From assembly GCF_036030735.1 (NCBI RefSeq), contig NZ_CP107928.1, positions 5,580,001 through 5,644,000 of the forward strand: a DNA stretch of 64,000 nt, given 5' to 3'. The notes under the pieces are model-generated. The model did not search any database. It had not been told where the DNA came from and saw only the letters and a list, made by a program, of their open reading frames with translations. A program made the position numbers and the translations under genes. How positions within the stretch are numbered: the first letter of the stretch is position 1; every line of letters starts with the position of its first letter. Below, piece by piece: positions 26,988 to 35,821 of this stretch. The stretch is from Streptomyces sp. NBC_00425. Its GTDB lineage: Bacteria; Actinomycetota; Actinomycetes; Streptomycetales; Streptomycetaceae.

Positions 26988-27662
26988 TCAGGGCCGGCCG
27001 CCTTCGTCCTTCGCTTCCGGCGTCTCCTTGCGCAGTCGTCGGTCCATGGCGAGGGAGACCTCCGCCTCGACGACGCTGCGGGCCAGCGGGCGCAGGCGGG
27101 GGAGTTCCTGTTCGGTGGCGTGGCGCAGGATCAGTTCGGTGAAGAGCTCGGCCAGAGCGTCGGCGTGGGCGCGGACGCGCACGCCCGCCGCCAGGACCTC
27201 CGCGAGCGGGATGCCCTCGCGGACCAGGGCGGTGGAGACGTCCAGCAGGCGGCGGCTGATGTGGACGATCTCGTCGCCGTCGGTGCCCAGGTAGCCGAGT
27301 TGGAGGGCGGCGGCGAGGTTCTCGGGGGTGGCCTGGCCCTCGAAGCGGGCGGCGAGCTCCTCGGGGGTGAGGCGGACCGGCTCCTCCTCGGTGGGGCCGC
27401 CGACGCCGATGAGGTCGGCGACGTCGCGGCCCTGGTCGAGGGCGTCCGCCAGCTCCGCGATGCCGGTGAGGGTGTGGCCGCGTTCCAGCAGGGCGGCGAT
27501 GGTGCGCAGACGGGCCAGGTGATGGTCGTCGTACCAGGCGATGCGGCCCTCGCGGCGGGGCGGCGCGAGCAGTTTGCGTTCGCGGTAGAAGCGCAGGGTG
27601 CGCACCGTGATGCCGGCCTTCGCGGCCAGCTCCTCCGTTCGGTACTCCCTCTTCTCCGTCAC
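26988..27662 (-). CDS. MerR family transcriptional regulator
   Basis: A 224-residue DNA-binding protein. The winged helix-turn-helix (about 6-72) is YRTEELAAKAGITVRTLRFYRERKLLAPPRREGRIAWYDDHHLARLRTIAALLERGHTL. The longer C-terminal part has no Cys cluster, so organic effectors are more likely than metals. GTG 27662 has TAGGCT six bases upstream, a leaderless start. It is divergent from the monooxygenase operon and is the obvious candidate regulator of it. Confidence 0.9.
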   Translation of the reverse strand: MTEKREYRTEELAAKAGITVRTLRFYRERKLLAPPRREGRIAWYDDHHLARLRTIAALLERGHTLTGIAELADALDQGRDVADLIGVGGPTEEEPVRLTPEELAARFEGQATPENLAAALQLGYLGTDGDEIVHISRRLLDVSTALVREGIPLAEVLAAGVRVRAHADALAELFTELILRHATEQELPRLRPLARSVVEAEVSLAMDRRLRKETPEAKDEGGRP

Positions 27663-27745
27663 GGCCGAAGCCTATGTTGTACCGCGGGTAACTTTCCTTC
27701 CCAGGGCCTACCCATCAGTACGGAGCTGCTCTACGCTCCCATTGC

Positions 27746-27761
27746 GCCAGTAGTCACTGGC
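27746..27761. promoter_or_regulatory. inverted repeat, candidate operator of the MerR gene or monooxygenase operon
   Basis: GCCAGT and ACTGGC face each other across a 4-nt spacer, 35 nt before the monooxygenase start and between two divergent genes. It is shorter than a typical MerR dyad, so the assignment is tentative. Confidence 0.35.
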
Positions 27762-27796
27762 AGAGTCGCGAGAGTCGCACGGCAGGAGGTGTCGGG

Positions 27797-29308
27797 ATGA
27801 CCGAACACGTACGGGTGGCGGTGATCGGGTCCGGCTTCGGCGGGCTGGGGGCCGCCGTGCGGCTGCGCCGGGAGGGGATCACCGACTTCGTGATCCTGGA
27901 ACGAGCGAGCAGCGTCGGCGGGACCTGGCGGGACAACAGCTACCCGGGCTGCGCCTGCGACGTGCCCTCCCACCTGTACTCCTTCTCCTTCGCCCCGAAC
28001 CCCGACTGGCCGCGCACCTTCTCCGGGCAGGAGCACATCCGCGCCTATCTGGAGCACGTCACGGACGTGTTCGGGCTGCGGCCGCACCTGCGGCTCGACT
28101 CCGAGGTGCTGCGGATGACCTGGGACGCGCAGGAGCTGCGCTGGGACGTCGAGACGAGCGCGGGGCGCTACTTCGCCGACGTCGTCGTGTCGGCCACCGG
28201 ACCGCTGTCCGACCCGAAGATCCCGGAGATCCCCGGCCTGGACTCCTTCCCCGGGGAGGTCTTCCACTCGGCCCGCTGGGACCACGACGCCGACCTCGCC
28301 GGGAAGCGCGTCGCCGTGATCGGCACCGGCGCCTCCGCCATCCAGATCGTGCCCGCCCTGCAGCCCGACGTCTCCCGGCTGACCCTGTTCCAGCGCACCC
28401 CGCCGTGGGTGATGCCCCGTGTCGACCGGGCGATCAGCGGCGCGGAGCGCGCCCTGCACCGGGCCCTGCCCGTCACCGCGAAGGCGCGCCGCGGGCTGCT
28501 GTGGGGCATCCGGGAGCTGCAGGTCCAGGCGTTCACCAAGCGGCCGAACCAACTCGGTCTCGTCGAGAAGCTCGCCCGGCAGAACATGGCCCGGGTCATC
28601 AAGGACCCGGCCCTGCGGGCCAGGCTCACCCCGGACTACCGCATCGGCTGCAAGCGGATCCTGCTGTCCAGCGCCTACTATCCGGCGCTCGCGCAGCCCA
28701 ACGTGGACGTCGTCGCGAGCGGGCTGAGCGAGGTGCGCGGGTCCACGCTGGTGGCCGCCGACGGCAGCGAGGCCGAGGCGGACGTGATCGTCTTCGGCAC
28801 CGGCTTCCACGTGACCGACATGCCGATCGCCGACCGGGTGGTGGGCGCCGACGGGCGGACGCTGGCGGAGAGCTGGAAGGACGGCATGGAGGCCCTGCGC
28901 GGCGCCTCCGCCGCCGGCTTCCCCAACTGGATGACGGTCATCGGCCCGAACACGGGCCTCGGGAACTCCTCCATGATCCTCATGATCGAGTCCCAGCTGA
29001 ACTACCTGGCCGACTATCTGCGCCAGCTGGACGTCCTCGGAGGCCGGGTGGCCCTGGACGCCCGCCCGAGCGCCGTGCACGCCTGGAACCGCCGGGTGCA
29101 GGACCGGATGCGGCGCACGGTGTGGAACACCGGCGGCTGCACCAGCTGGTACCTGGACGCGAACGGCCGCAACACCACCGTCTGGCCCGGCACGACCTCC
29201 GAGTTCCGGCGGGCGACGCGAGGGGTGGACCTCGCCGAGTACGAGGTCCTGCGCGCGCCCGTGGCCCCGGCCGGCCCCCGCACGGCCGACAGCGGGGTGA
29301 CGGTGTGA
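27797..29308 (+). CDS. flavin-containing monooxygenase, Baeyer-Villiger type
   Basis: FAD- and NADPH-dependent oxygenase that would convert ketones to esters or lactones. The 503 residues open with VAVIGSGFGGLGAAVRL for FAD, then ERASSVGGTWRDNSYPGCACD. The Baeyer-Villiger fingerprint appears as FPGEVFHSARWDH, followed by the NADPH loop VIGTGASAIQI. ATG 27797 has a strong AGGAGGTG site. It overlaps the following hydrolase gene by four bases (GTGA), and a dehydrogenase follows, a set that fits alcohol -> ketone -> ester -> acid plus alcohol. The substrate is unknown. Confidence 0.92.
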   Translation: MTEHVRVAVIGSGFGGLGAAVRLRREGITDFVILERASSVGGTWRDNSYPGCACDVPSHLYSFSFAPNPDWPRTFSGQEHIRAYLEHVTDVFGLRPHLRLDSEVLRMTWDAQELRWDVETSAGRYFADVVVSATGPLSDPKIPEIPGLDSFPGEVFHSARWDHDADLAGKRVAVIGTGASAIQIVPALQPDVSRLTLFQRTPPWVMPRVDRAISGAERALHRALPVTAKARRGLLWGIRELQVQAFTKRPNQLGLVEKLARQNMARVIKDPALRARLTPDYRIGCKRILLSSAYYPALAQPNVDVVASGLSEVRGSTLVAADGSEAEADVIVFGTGFHVTDMPIADRVVGADGRTLAESWKDGMEALRGASAAGFPNWMTVIGPNTGLGNSSMILMIESQLNYLADYLRQLDVLGGRVALDARPSAVHAWNRRVQDRMRRTVWNTGGCTSWYLDANGRNTTVWPGTTSEFRRATRGVDLAEYEVLRAPVAPAGPRTADSGVTV

Positions 29309-30180
29309 GCGCCCGCCGCGACCTGACCGCCGTCTCCGCCGACGGCACGTCCCTGCACGTCGAGGTGTACGGGCCGCAGGGCGCGCCCGCCGTCGTCCTC
29401 GCGCACGGCTGGACCTGCTCGACCGCGTTCTGGGCGGACCAGATCCGGGAGCTCGCCGCCGACCACCGTGTCATCGCCTACGACCAGCGCGGCCACGGCC
29501 GCACCCCGGCGAGCCCGGCGTGCAGCACGGACACGCTGGCCGACGACCTGGAGGCGGTGCTCACCGCGACGCTCGCGCGCGGCGAGAAGGCCGTGATCGC
29601 CGGGCACTCCATGGGCGGCATGACGGTCCTCGCGGCGGCCACCAGGGACGCCTTCCGGGAGCATGCGGCGGCGGTCCTGCTGTGCAGCACCGGCGCCTCG
29701 GGGCTGGTCGCCGAGTCCACCGTGCTGCCCCTGCGGGCCGGCCGGCTGCGGACCTGGCTGACCGGGCACGTCCTCGGCTCGAGGGCGCCCCTCGGACCGG
29801 TCACGCCCGTCGCGAAGCGGATCCTCAAGTACGCCACGATGGGCGCCGGTTCGGCCCCTCACATGGTGGACGCCTGCGCCCGCATCGTGCACGCCTGTCC
29901 GCGCAAGGTGCGGCACGCCTGGTCGCATGTGCTGAGTCTGCTCGACCTCGACCACCGGGTACGGGAGTTGAGCGTGCCGACGGCGGTGATCGTCGGCACC
30001 GGCGACCGGCTGACCCCGCCGGTGCACGCCCACCGCATCGCCGCGGCGCTGCCGAACTGCCTGGGCGTCACCGAACTGCCCGGCCTCGGCCATATGACGC
30101 CGGTCGAGGCGCCCGGTGTCGTCACCGGCCGCATCCGGGAACTCGTCAGCACTTACTCGCAGTTGAAGGAGGGCGCATGA
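29305..30180 (+). CDS. alpha/beta hydrolase
   Basis: A 291-residue hydrolase of the esterase/haloperoxidase-like type. It shows VVLAHGWTCSTAFW as oxyanion loop, AYDQRGHGRT, the nucleophile elbow IAGHSMGGMTVLA with the catalytic Ser, GTGDRLTPP with the acid, and the catalytic His in GLGHMTPVEAP. GTG 29305 overlaps the monooxygenase stop, and its stop overlaps the dehydrogenase start (ATGA). Splitting the Baeyer-Villiger ester is the natural inference. Confidence 0.92.
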   Translation: MSARRDLTAVSADGTSLHVEVYGPQGAPAVVLAHGWTCSTAFWADQIRELAADHRVIAYDQRGHGRTPASPACSTDTLADDLEAVLTATLARGEKAVIAGHSMGGMTVLAAATRDAFREHAAAVLLCSTGASGLVAESTVLPLRAGRLRTWLTGHVLGSRAPLGPVTPVAKRILKYATMGAGSAPHMVDACARIVHACPRKVRHAWSHVLSLLDLDHRVRELSVPTAVIVGTGDRLTPPVHAHRIAAALPNCLGVTELPGLGHMTPVEAPGVVTGRIRELVSTYSQLKEGA

Positions 30181-31061
30181 GCAGGGTGAGCCTCGAGGGG
30201 CAGGTCGCCGTCGTCACGGGGGCCGCGCGCGGCGTGGGCGAGCTGCTGGCCCGCAAGCTCTCCGCGCGCGGCGCGAAGATCGCGCTGGTCGGTCTGGAGC
30301 CGGACGCGCTCAAGCAGGTCTCCGAGCGGCTGCACGGCGACAGCGACCACTGGTACGCCGACGTCACCGACCACGAGGCGATGGCCCGGGTCGCGGCGGA
30401 GGTGAAGGAGCGCTTCGGCAAGGTGGACATCGTGGTCGCCAACGCGGGCGTGGCGGGCGGCGGTCCGTTCGCCGACTCCGATCCGCAGGTCTGGCGCCGG
30501 GTCGTCGAGGTGAACCTGATCGGTTCCGCGGTCACCGCGCGCGCCTTCCTGCCGCTGCTGCAGGAGAGCCGCGGCTATCTCCTGCAGATCGCCTCGCTGG
30601 CCGCGATCACGCCGGCGCCGATGATGACCGCGTACTGCGCGTCCAAGGCGGGCGTGGAGGCGTACGCGCACTGTCTGCGCGCCGAAGTCGGCCACCAGGG
30701 CGTGCGGGTGGGCGTCGGCTATCTGTCGTGGACCGACACCGACATGGTGCGCGGGGCCGATCAGGACGAGGTGATGCGGGAGTTGCGGCAGCGGCTGCCC
30801 TGGCCGGCGAACAAGACGTACCCGCTCGGTCCGGCCGTCGACCGGATCGTGGCCGGCATCGAGCGGCGTTCGGCGCACGTGTACGGCCAGGGATGGCTGC
30901 GCGGCATGCAGGGCGTGCGCGGATATCTGCCGGGTCTGATCGGGACCGTAGGACAGCGTGAGATGCGGCGGTTCGCGCCCCGGCTGCAGGGGATGCGCAC
31001 GGGGCTGGTGGGCGCGGGCGGGTCCGCCGACGAGGAGACGAAGGCTACGCAGCGTAGTTGA
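30177..31061 (+). CDS. short-chain dehydrogenase/reductase
   Basis: Classical SDR of 294 residues: cofactor loop VTGAARGVGELLA, NAG in VVANAGVAGGG, catalytic Ser in IASLAAI, and YCASK as the Tyr/Lys pair. The C-terminal ~60 residues are longer than usual and basic, with a GYLPGLIG stretch that may touch the membrane. The start overlaps the hydrolase stop. In context it would oxidise an alcohol to the ketone used by the monooxygenase. Confidence 0.92.
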   Translation: MSRVSLEGQVAVVTGAARGVGELLARKLSARGAKIALVGLEPDALKQVSERLHGDSDHWYADVTDHEAMARVAAEVKERFGKVDIVVANAGVAGGGPFADSDPQVWRRVVEVNLIGSAVTARAFLPLLQESRGYLLQIASLAAITPAPMMTAYCASKAGVEAYAHCLRAEVGHQGVRVGVGYLSWTDTDMVRGADQDEVMRELRQRLPWPANKTYPLGPAVDRIVAGIERRSAHVYGQGWLRGMQGVRGYLPGLIGTVGQREMRRFAPRLQGMRTGLVGAGGSADEETKATQRS

Positions 31062-31098
31062 TCGACATGCGTGCCGTGACCGCCCGTGTGAATCTGGT

Positions 31099-31121
31099 CG
31101 AGGCCCCACCACGGGGCCTCG
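31099..31121 (+). terminator. hairpin after the monooxygenase operon
   Basis: CGAGGCCCC and GGGGCCTCG pair over 9 bp around a 5-nt loop, 37 nt after the dehydrogenase stop. No T-run follows, as is usual in this genome. Confidence 0.65.
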
Positions 31122-31153
31122 AACCCCCTCATCTCCTACAGGAGTGAACCCAC

Positions 31154-31429
31154 ATGGGTATGAAGGACAAGTTCCAGGACAAGACCGAACAGTGGCAGCA
31201 GCAGGGCAAGCAGAAGGCCCAGCAGGCCAAGGAGCAGGTCCAGCAGCGCGGCAGCAAGCAGCGCCCGGGCGAGCGCCCCGGCGAGCGTCCCGCGGACCGC
31301 TCCGGCGACCGTCCCGGTGAGCGTCCGGGCGAGCGCTCCGGTCAGCGTCCCGGTGAGCGTCCCGGTCAGGACACCGAGCGGATGCGGCGCGAGGACGACG
31401 ATCGTCTCGCGCACGACTACGACATGTAG
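31154..31429 (+). CDS. small PGER-repeat protein
   Basis: A 91-residue, extremely hydrophilic protein. The first ~33 residues are Lys/Gln-rich and could form a helix (DKFQDKTEQWQQQGKQKAQQ). Residues ~37-73 are tandem PGER-like tetrapeptides (RPGERPGERPADRSGDRPG), and the tail is acidic. The DNA repeats CGTCCCGGTGAG-type units. Start ATG 31154 is preceded by CAGGAGTG. Function unknown; a disordered, stress-type protein is one possibility. Confidence 0.7.
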   Translation: MGMKDKFQDKTEQWQQQGKQKAQQAKEQVQQRGSKQRPGERPGERPADRSGDRPGERPGERSGQRPGERPGQDTERMRREDDDRLAHDYDM

Positions 31430-31464
31430 TCGTCGCTGACGAGTTGAGTCGGCCGGGCCGGTCA

Positions 31465-31498
31465 CTCGGGGCGCCCTTCTCCGGAGGGGCGCCCCGAG
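31465..31498. terminator. bidirectional terminator
   Basis: A perfect 12-bp stem (CTCGGGGCGCCC and complement) with a 10-nt loop between the small PGER gene and the convergent tricorn gene. Confidence 0.8.
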
Positions 31499-31562
31499 CG
31501 CGTCGCGTGTCGGCGATGCGTGTCGGCGTCGCGTGCCGCCGATGCGTCTCGGCTCTGCGTCC

Positions 31563-34500
31563 TCAGCTCTGCGCGCCGCGCGGCGGCAGTCGCGGCCGGG
31601 ACCGGTCGGGGACGTCGGTGAGGTCCGGCGGGGTCGCCGGAGGTGTCAGGGCGAGGAGGTCGAGAGCCAGCCTCACGGCGTCGTCGAGTTGGGCGTACCG
31701 GCCCTCGGCCCAGTCGAGCGGCGTGCGCAGGGCCTCCAGGTCGGGGGTGACGCCCCGGTTCTCCACCGACCAGCCGTAGGCGTCGAACCAGGCCGCGTTC
31801 ATCGGGACGGTGATGACGGTGCCGTCGCCGAGCTGATGGCGGCCGGTCATGCCGACCACGCCGCCCCAGGTGCGCTGGCCGACCACCGGGCCCAGCTTCA
31901 GCAGTTTGAACGCGGCCGCGATCATGTCGCCGTCCGAGGAGGTCGCCTCGTCGGCGAGCGCCACCACCGGACCACGCGGCGCGTTCGAGGCGTACGACAC
32001 CGGCTGGGCGCCTCGGGTGAGGTCCCAGCCGAGGATCGTGCGCGTCAGCTTCTCCACGACCAACTCGCTGATGTGGCCGCCCGCGTTGCCGCGCACGTCC
32101 ACGATCAGCGCGGGCCTGGACACCTCCATGCGCAGGTCCCGGTTGAACTGGGCCCAGCCCGAGCCGCCCATGTCGGGGATGTGCAGGTAACCGCAGCGGC
32201 CGCCGCTCAACGCGCGGACGACGGCCCGGCGTTTGGCGACCCAGTCCTGGTAGCGCAGAGGGCGTTCGTCGACGAGCGGGACGACGGCCACCCGGCGCGC
32301 CCGGCCCGCCTCGCCTTCGGCCGGGGCGAAGGTCAGCTCGACCGTGGTGCCGCCGGCCCCGGCCAGCAGCGGGTAGGGGCCGGTCACCGGATCGACCGGC
32401 CGGCCGTCGACGTGGGTGAGCACCGCGCCCTCGCGGATGCCGGTGCCCGCCAGCGGTGAGCGGGCCTTGGAGTCGGAGGAGTCGCCGGGCAGGATCCGGC
32501 GGACGGCCCAGCCGGCGTCCCGGCGGACGAGGCTCACGCCCAGCAGGCCCTGGAGGCGCTGGTAGTGCGGCGGTCCCTCGTTGCGGCGGGCGGCGGTGAC
32601 ATAGGCGTGCGAGGTGCCGAGCTCGCCCAGCACCTCGCGCAGCAGGTCCGCGAACTCGTCGGGTGACGCGACGCGTTCGACGAGCGGGCGGTACTGGTCG
32701 AGCACCGCGTCCCAGTCGATGCCGCACATCCCCGGGTCCCAGAAGTAGGCGCGGATCAGCCGGCCGGCCTCCTCGTACGCCTGTCGCCATTCGGCGCCGG
32801 GGTCCACCTCGTGCAGGATGCGCCGCAGGTCGATCCAGACCGTGGAGTCCGGGTCCCCGGTCTCGGACGACGGCACCGCCCGCAGGTCGCCCTCGTCGAC
32901 GACGACCAGCCGGCTGCCGTCACCGCTGAGCGCGAACCAGTCGAGGTGGTCGACGAGTTCGGACTTTCGGGCCTTGCCGATGCTGAAGTGCTCCAGCGTC
33001 GGCCGGCCGCTGGTGTCGTCCGGGTTCGCGAACGTCTCGCCCAGCGCGCCGGAGATCGGCCAGCGCAGCCACACCAGTCCGCCGCCCGCGACCGGGTACA
33101 GGGCGGAGTACTTGGACGCCGGCACGGGGAAGGGGGTGACCCGGCTCTCCAGCCCCTCGGCCTCGACGGTCACGGTCCCGTCGCCGGCCTCCCCGCCCTC
33201 GCCGTCCTGCAGCGGGTCCAGGCCGCCGGCGGCCGGACGGCCCTCCGGGGTCAGCGCGAAGGGCGAGGGGGTGGCCGAGGACAGCGGCACCAGGTAGGGG
33301 CGGCAGCCCAGCGGGAAGGACAGGTCGCCGGTGTGCACGTCGTACACCGGGTCGAAGCCGCGCCAGGACAGGAACGCGAGGTAGCGGCCGTCCCGGGTGA
33401 AGACCGGGTTCTCGTCCTCGAACCGTCCGTCGGTGACGTCGACGACCATCCGTTCGCCCTTCGCCACGCCAAGGACGCGGGCCATCTTGATCTGCCGCAG
33501 GGAGCGGCCGATGCCGGGGTGCGACCAGGTCAGCCAGCCGCCGTCCGGCGAGAACGCAAGGTCGCGGACGGGACCGTTGACCGACGCGATCAGCTCGGTG
33601 ACCGCGTCCTCACCGGGCTCCGCCGGGGAGCCGCCCTCGGGGTCCTCGCTCACGTCGACGAGCAGCAGCCGGCCGTCGTGCGAGGCGATCGCGAGCCGCT
33701 CGCCCGCCGGGTCGGACACCATCTCGAGGACCCGCCCGAGCCTTCCGGAGGCCAGCCGGCGCGGCGCGCGGTCGCCGCTGGCGCGCGGCAGGTAGGCGAT
33801 CTCGACGGCGTCCTCGCCGTCCGCGTCGGTGACGTAGGCGACCTGGCCGCCCGAGCCGAGCATCTCCGGCAGCCGCACCCGCACCCCGGGCGTGTCGGCG
33901 ATCGTCCGGGCGGGTCCGTCCCGGTGGGTCAGCCAGTAGAGGCTGCCGCGGACGACGACGGCGCTCGCCCGTCCGGTCTCGTCGACGGAGATGCCGTCCA
34001 CGTGCTGGGCGGCCGGGATCTGGTAGCGCCGCCGGCCGGCCCGCGGCCCGCCGAGGCGCACGTCGACGCGGCGCGGCGCGGAGCCGGCGGCGAGGTCGTC
34101 GACGATCCACAGCTCTCCTGCGCACTGGTAGACGACGCGGGTGCCGTCGCCGGCGGCGTGCCGGGCGTAGAAGGCGTCGTGGTCGGTGTGCCGGCGCAGG
34201 TCGGAGCCGTCGTGGGCGCAGGAGTACAGGTTGCCGACGCCCTCGTGGTCGGAGAGGAAGGCGATGCGGTCGCCGACGAAGAGCGGGCAGGCGAGGTGCC
34301 CGTCGAGGCCTTCCAGCAGGCGCTGCCCGTGCAGCCACAGACGTCCGGTGGCGCCGCCGCGGTAGCGCTTCCAGGCGGCCGGCTCGTGCGGGGGAGTACC
34401 GGTGAGCAGGAGGGTGCGGCGCTCGCCGTCGAGGTCGGCGACCTGGAGGTCGGAGACCGGGCCCCAGGGGAGCTTGCGGCCGGGCGAGCCGTCGGTGGGG

Positions 34501-34868
34501 ACCTTGTAGGACCAGGTGAAGTAGGAGAACGGCTCGCCGTGGGAGGCGACGGCGAGGATGTCGGCGTTCCCGTCCGGGTCGGGGGGCGTCCAGCCGCGGA
34601 CCTGGGTGTCGGAGCTGCCCCAGTACGTGAGGCGCCGCCCCGGACCGCCGTCCACCGGGACCACGTGGATCTCCGGGACGAGGCTGCGCCAGGTCGTGTA
34701 CGCGATGTGGCGGCCGTCGGGGGAGAAGCGGGGGTGCCCGGCCTTCGTGCGGTCGACGGTCAGCCGCCAGGCACGCCCGGGGTCGTCGAGCGGGGTCAGC
34801 CAGAGGTCGTCCTCGGCCACGAAGCACAACAGGTCACCGCTGAGATGGGGCAGACGCAGATAGCTCAC
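31563..34868 (-). CDS. tricorn protease homologue (S41 family)
   Basis: Large cytosolic protease that degrades peptides released by the proteasome, as known for archaeal tricorn. The 1101 residues follow the tricorn order: a beta-propeller part (repeats such as GHPRFSPDGRHIAYTTW and DLAFSPDGGWLTWSHPG), a helical segment near 700-760, a PDZ domain (about 775-860), and the S41 core with GNAGGHISELVVEKL and the catalytic serine region EATSSDGDM (Ser977/978). GTG 34868 starts MSYLRLPHLSGDLLCFVAEDDLW, the usual N-terminus; GGGGAG abuts it directly, an unusual spacing. Divergent from a TetR gene. Confidence 0.93.
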   Translation of the reverse strand: MSYLRLPHLSGDLLCFVAEDDLWLTPLDDPGRAWRLTVDRTKAGHPRFSPDGRHIAYTTWRSLVPEIHVVPVDGGPGRRLTYWGSSDTQVRGWTPPDPDGNADILAVASHGEPFSYFTWSYKVPTDGSPGRKLPWGPVSDLQVADLDGERRTLLLTGTPPHEPAAWKRYRGGATGRLWLHGQRLLEGLDGHLACPLFVGDRIAFLSDHEGVGNLYSCAHDGSDLRRHTDHDAFYARHAAGDGTRVVYQCAGELWIVDDLAAGSAPRRVDVRLGGPRAGRRRYQIPAAQHVDGISVDETGRASAVVVRGSLYWLTHRDGPARTIADTPGVRVRLPEMLGSGGQVAYVTDADGEDAVEIAYLPRASGDRAPRRLASGRLGRVLEMVSDPAGERLAIASHDGRLLLVDVSEDPEGGSPAEPGEDAVTELIASVNGPVRDLAFSPDGGWLTWSHPGIGRSLRQIKMARVLGVAKGERMVVDVTDGRFEDENPVFTRDGRYLAFLSWRGFDPVYDVHTGDLSFPLGCRPYLVPLSSATPSPFALTPEGRPAAGGLDPLQDGEGGEAGDGTVTVEAEGLESRVTPFPVPASKYSALYPVAGGGLVWLRWPISGALGETFANPDDTSGRPTLEHFSIGKARKSELVDHLDWFALSGDGSRLVVVDEGDLRAVPSSETGDPDSTVWIDLRRILHEVDPGAEWRQAYEEAGRLIRAYFWDPGMCGIDWDAVLDQYRPLVERVASPDEFADLLREVLGELGTSHAYVTAARRNEGPPHYQRLQGLLGVSLVRRDAGWAVRRILPGDSSDSKARSPLAGTGIREGAVLTHVDGRPVDPVTGPYPLLAGAGGTTVELTFAPAEGEAGRARRVAVVPLVDERPLRYQDWVAKRRAVVRALSGGRCGYLHIPDMGGSGWAQFNRDLRMEVSRPALIVDVRGNAGGHISELVVEKLTRTILGWDLTRGAQPVSYASNAPRGPVVALADEATSSDGDMIAAAFKLLKLGPVVGQRTWGGVVGMTGRHQLGDGTVITVPMNAAWFDAYGWSVENRGVTPDLEALRTPLDWAEGRYAQLDDAVRLALDLLALTPPATPPDLTDVPDRSRPRLPPRGAQS

Positions 34869-34973
34869 CTCCCCATGCTTTTCCGGGGGATGGACCGGAG
34901 CAACTTATGACAAAGGCGCGTCGCGGACGATCACGTGGACGATCGGCCGGAGACCGCGTGAGCCAGGACACGT

Positions 34974-34988
34974 ACGAAACTGTTTCGT
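34974..34988. promoter_or_regulatory. TetR operator palindrome and promoter
   Basis: ACGAAAC-T-GTTTCGT is a perfect 15-bp palindrome, the usual form of TetR-family operators. Its right half overlaps TTTCGT (34983-34988), which lies 17 bp before TACATT (35006-35011), so binding would block a -35/-10 pair reading toward the TetR gene. Autoregulation with control of the MMPL gene is likely. Confidence 0.72.
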
Positions 34989-35063
34989 TTCGCAGCGGGA
35001 TGCGCTACATTCGGCGTGTACGAACAGGAGACTGTGGCGGTGCGGAGTGGGAAGGTGAGCGGA

Positions 35064-35672
35064 ATGACCGAGGTCTCGACGGCGCGTCGCAGCCGCATCA
35101 CTCCCGAGCGTGAGGCCGAGCTGTACGAGGCCGTGCTCGAACTCCTCCGCGAAGTCGGCTACGACGCCCTCACCATGGACGCCGTCGCCGCCCGCACCAG
35201 GTCCAGCAAGGCGACGCTCTACCGCCAGTGGGGCGGCAAGCCCGAGCTGGTGGCGAAGGCGGTCCGGCACAGCAAGCCGGGCGGCTCCCTCGACGCGATC
35301 GACACCGGGTCCCTCAGGGGCGACCTGCACGCCCTCACCCTGCGCTCGGACGACTGCCAGATGGAGCAGAACTCCGCGCTCATGCGAGGGCTGGCCATGG
35401 CCGTCCACGACAACCCGGACCTGCTGAAGGCGTTCAAGGAACACCTCATCGAACCGGAGCTGGCCGAGTTCCGCCGGGTGCTGTCACGGGCGATCGACCG
35501 GGGGGAAGTCCGCGCGGACAACCCCGCGGCCGAGTTCGTGATGCACATGATGATCGGGGCGTTCGCGGCCCGGACACTGCTCGACGAGCAGCCCCCGACG
35601 CAGGAATTCCTCCTCTCGTACATCGACGCCGTGGTGCTCCCCGCCCTCTGCGCGCCGAATCCCGCCACCTGA
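35064..35672 (+). CDS. TetR family transcriptional regulator
   Basis: A 202-residue repressor. The N-terminal helix-turn-helix is LYEAVLELLREVGYDALTMDAVAARTRSSKATLYRQWGGKPELVAKAV; the all-helical C-terminal domain would bind the effector. ATG 35064 has GAAGG at suitable distance; in-frame GTG codons at 35016 and 35055 are possible. It precedes an MMPL transporter on the same strand, a frequent pairing. Confidence 0.92.
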   Translation: MTEVSTARRSRITPEREAELYEAVLELLREVGYDALTMDAVAARTRSSKATLYRQWGGKPELVAKAVRHSKPGGSLDAIDTGSLRGDLHALTLRSDDCQMEQNSALMRGLAMAVHDNPDLLKAFKEHLIEPELAEFRRVLSRAIDRGEVRADNPAAEFVMHMMIGAFAARTLLDEQPPTQEFLLSYIDAVVLPALCAPNPAT

Positions 35673-35821
35673 CCGTCCCCACGGTCCGCCCAACCTGACG
35701 TCACCGCTCACGTCGTCGGGCCGATCACCCCTGCCTCCCCGCCGGGTTGGTCAACCCTGCCCCCGGGGCCCGTGCCGCAGCCGCGGCCCCTACACCACGA
35801 CCTGACCGGGAGTACGCCTCC

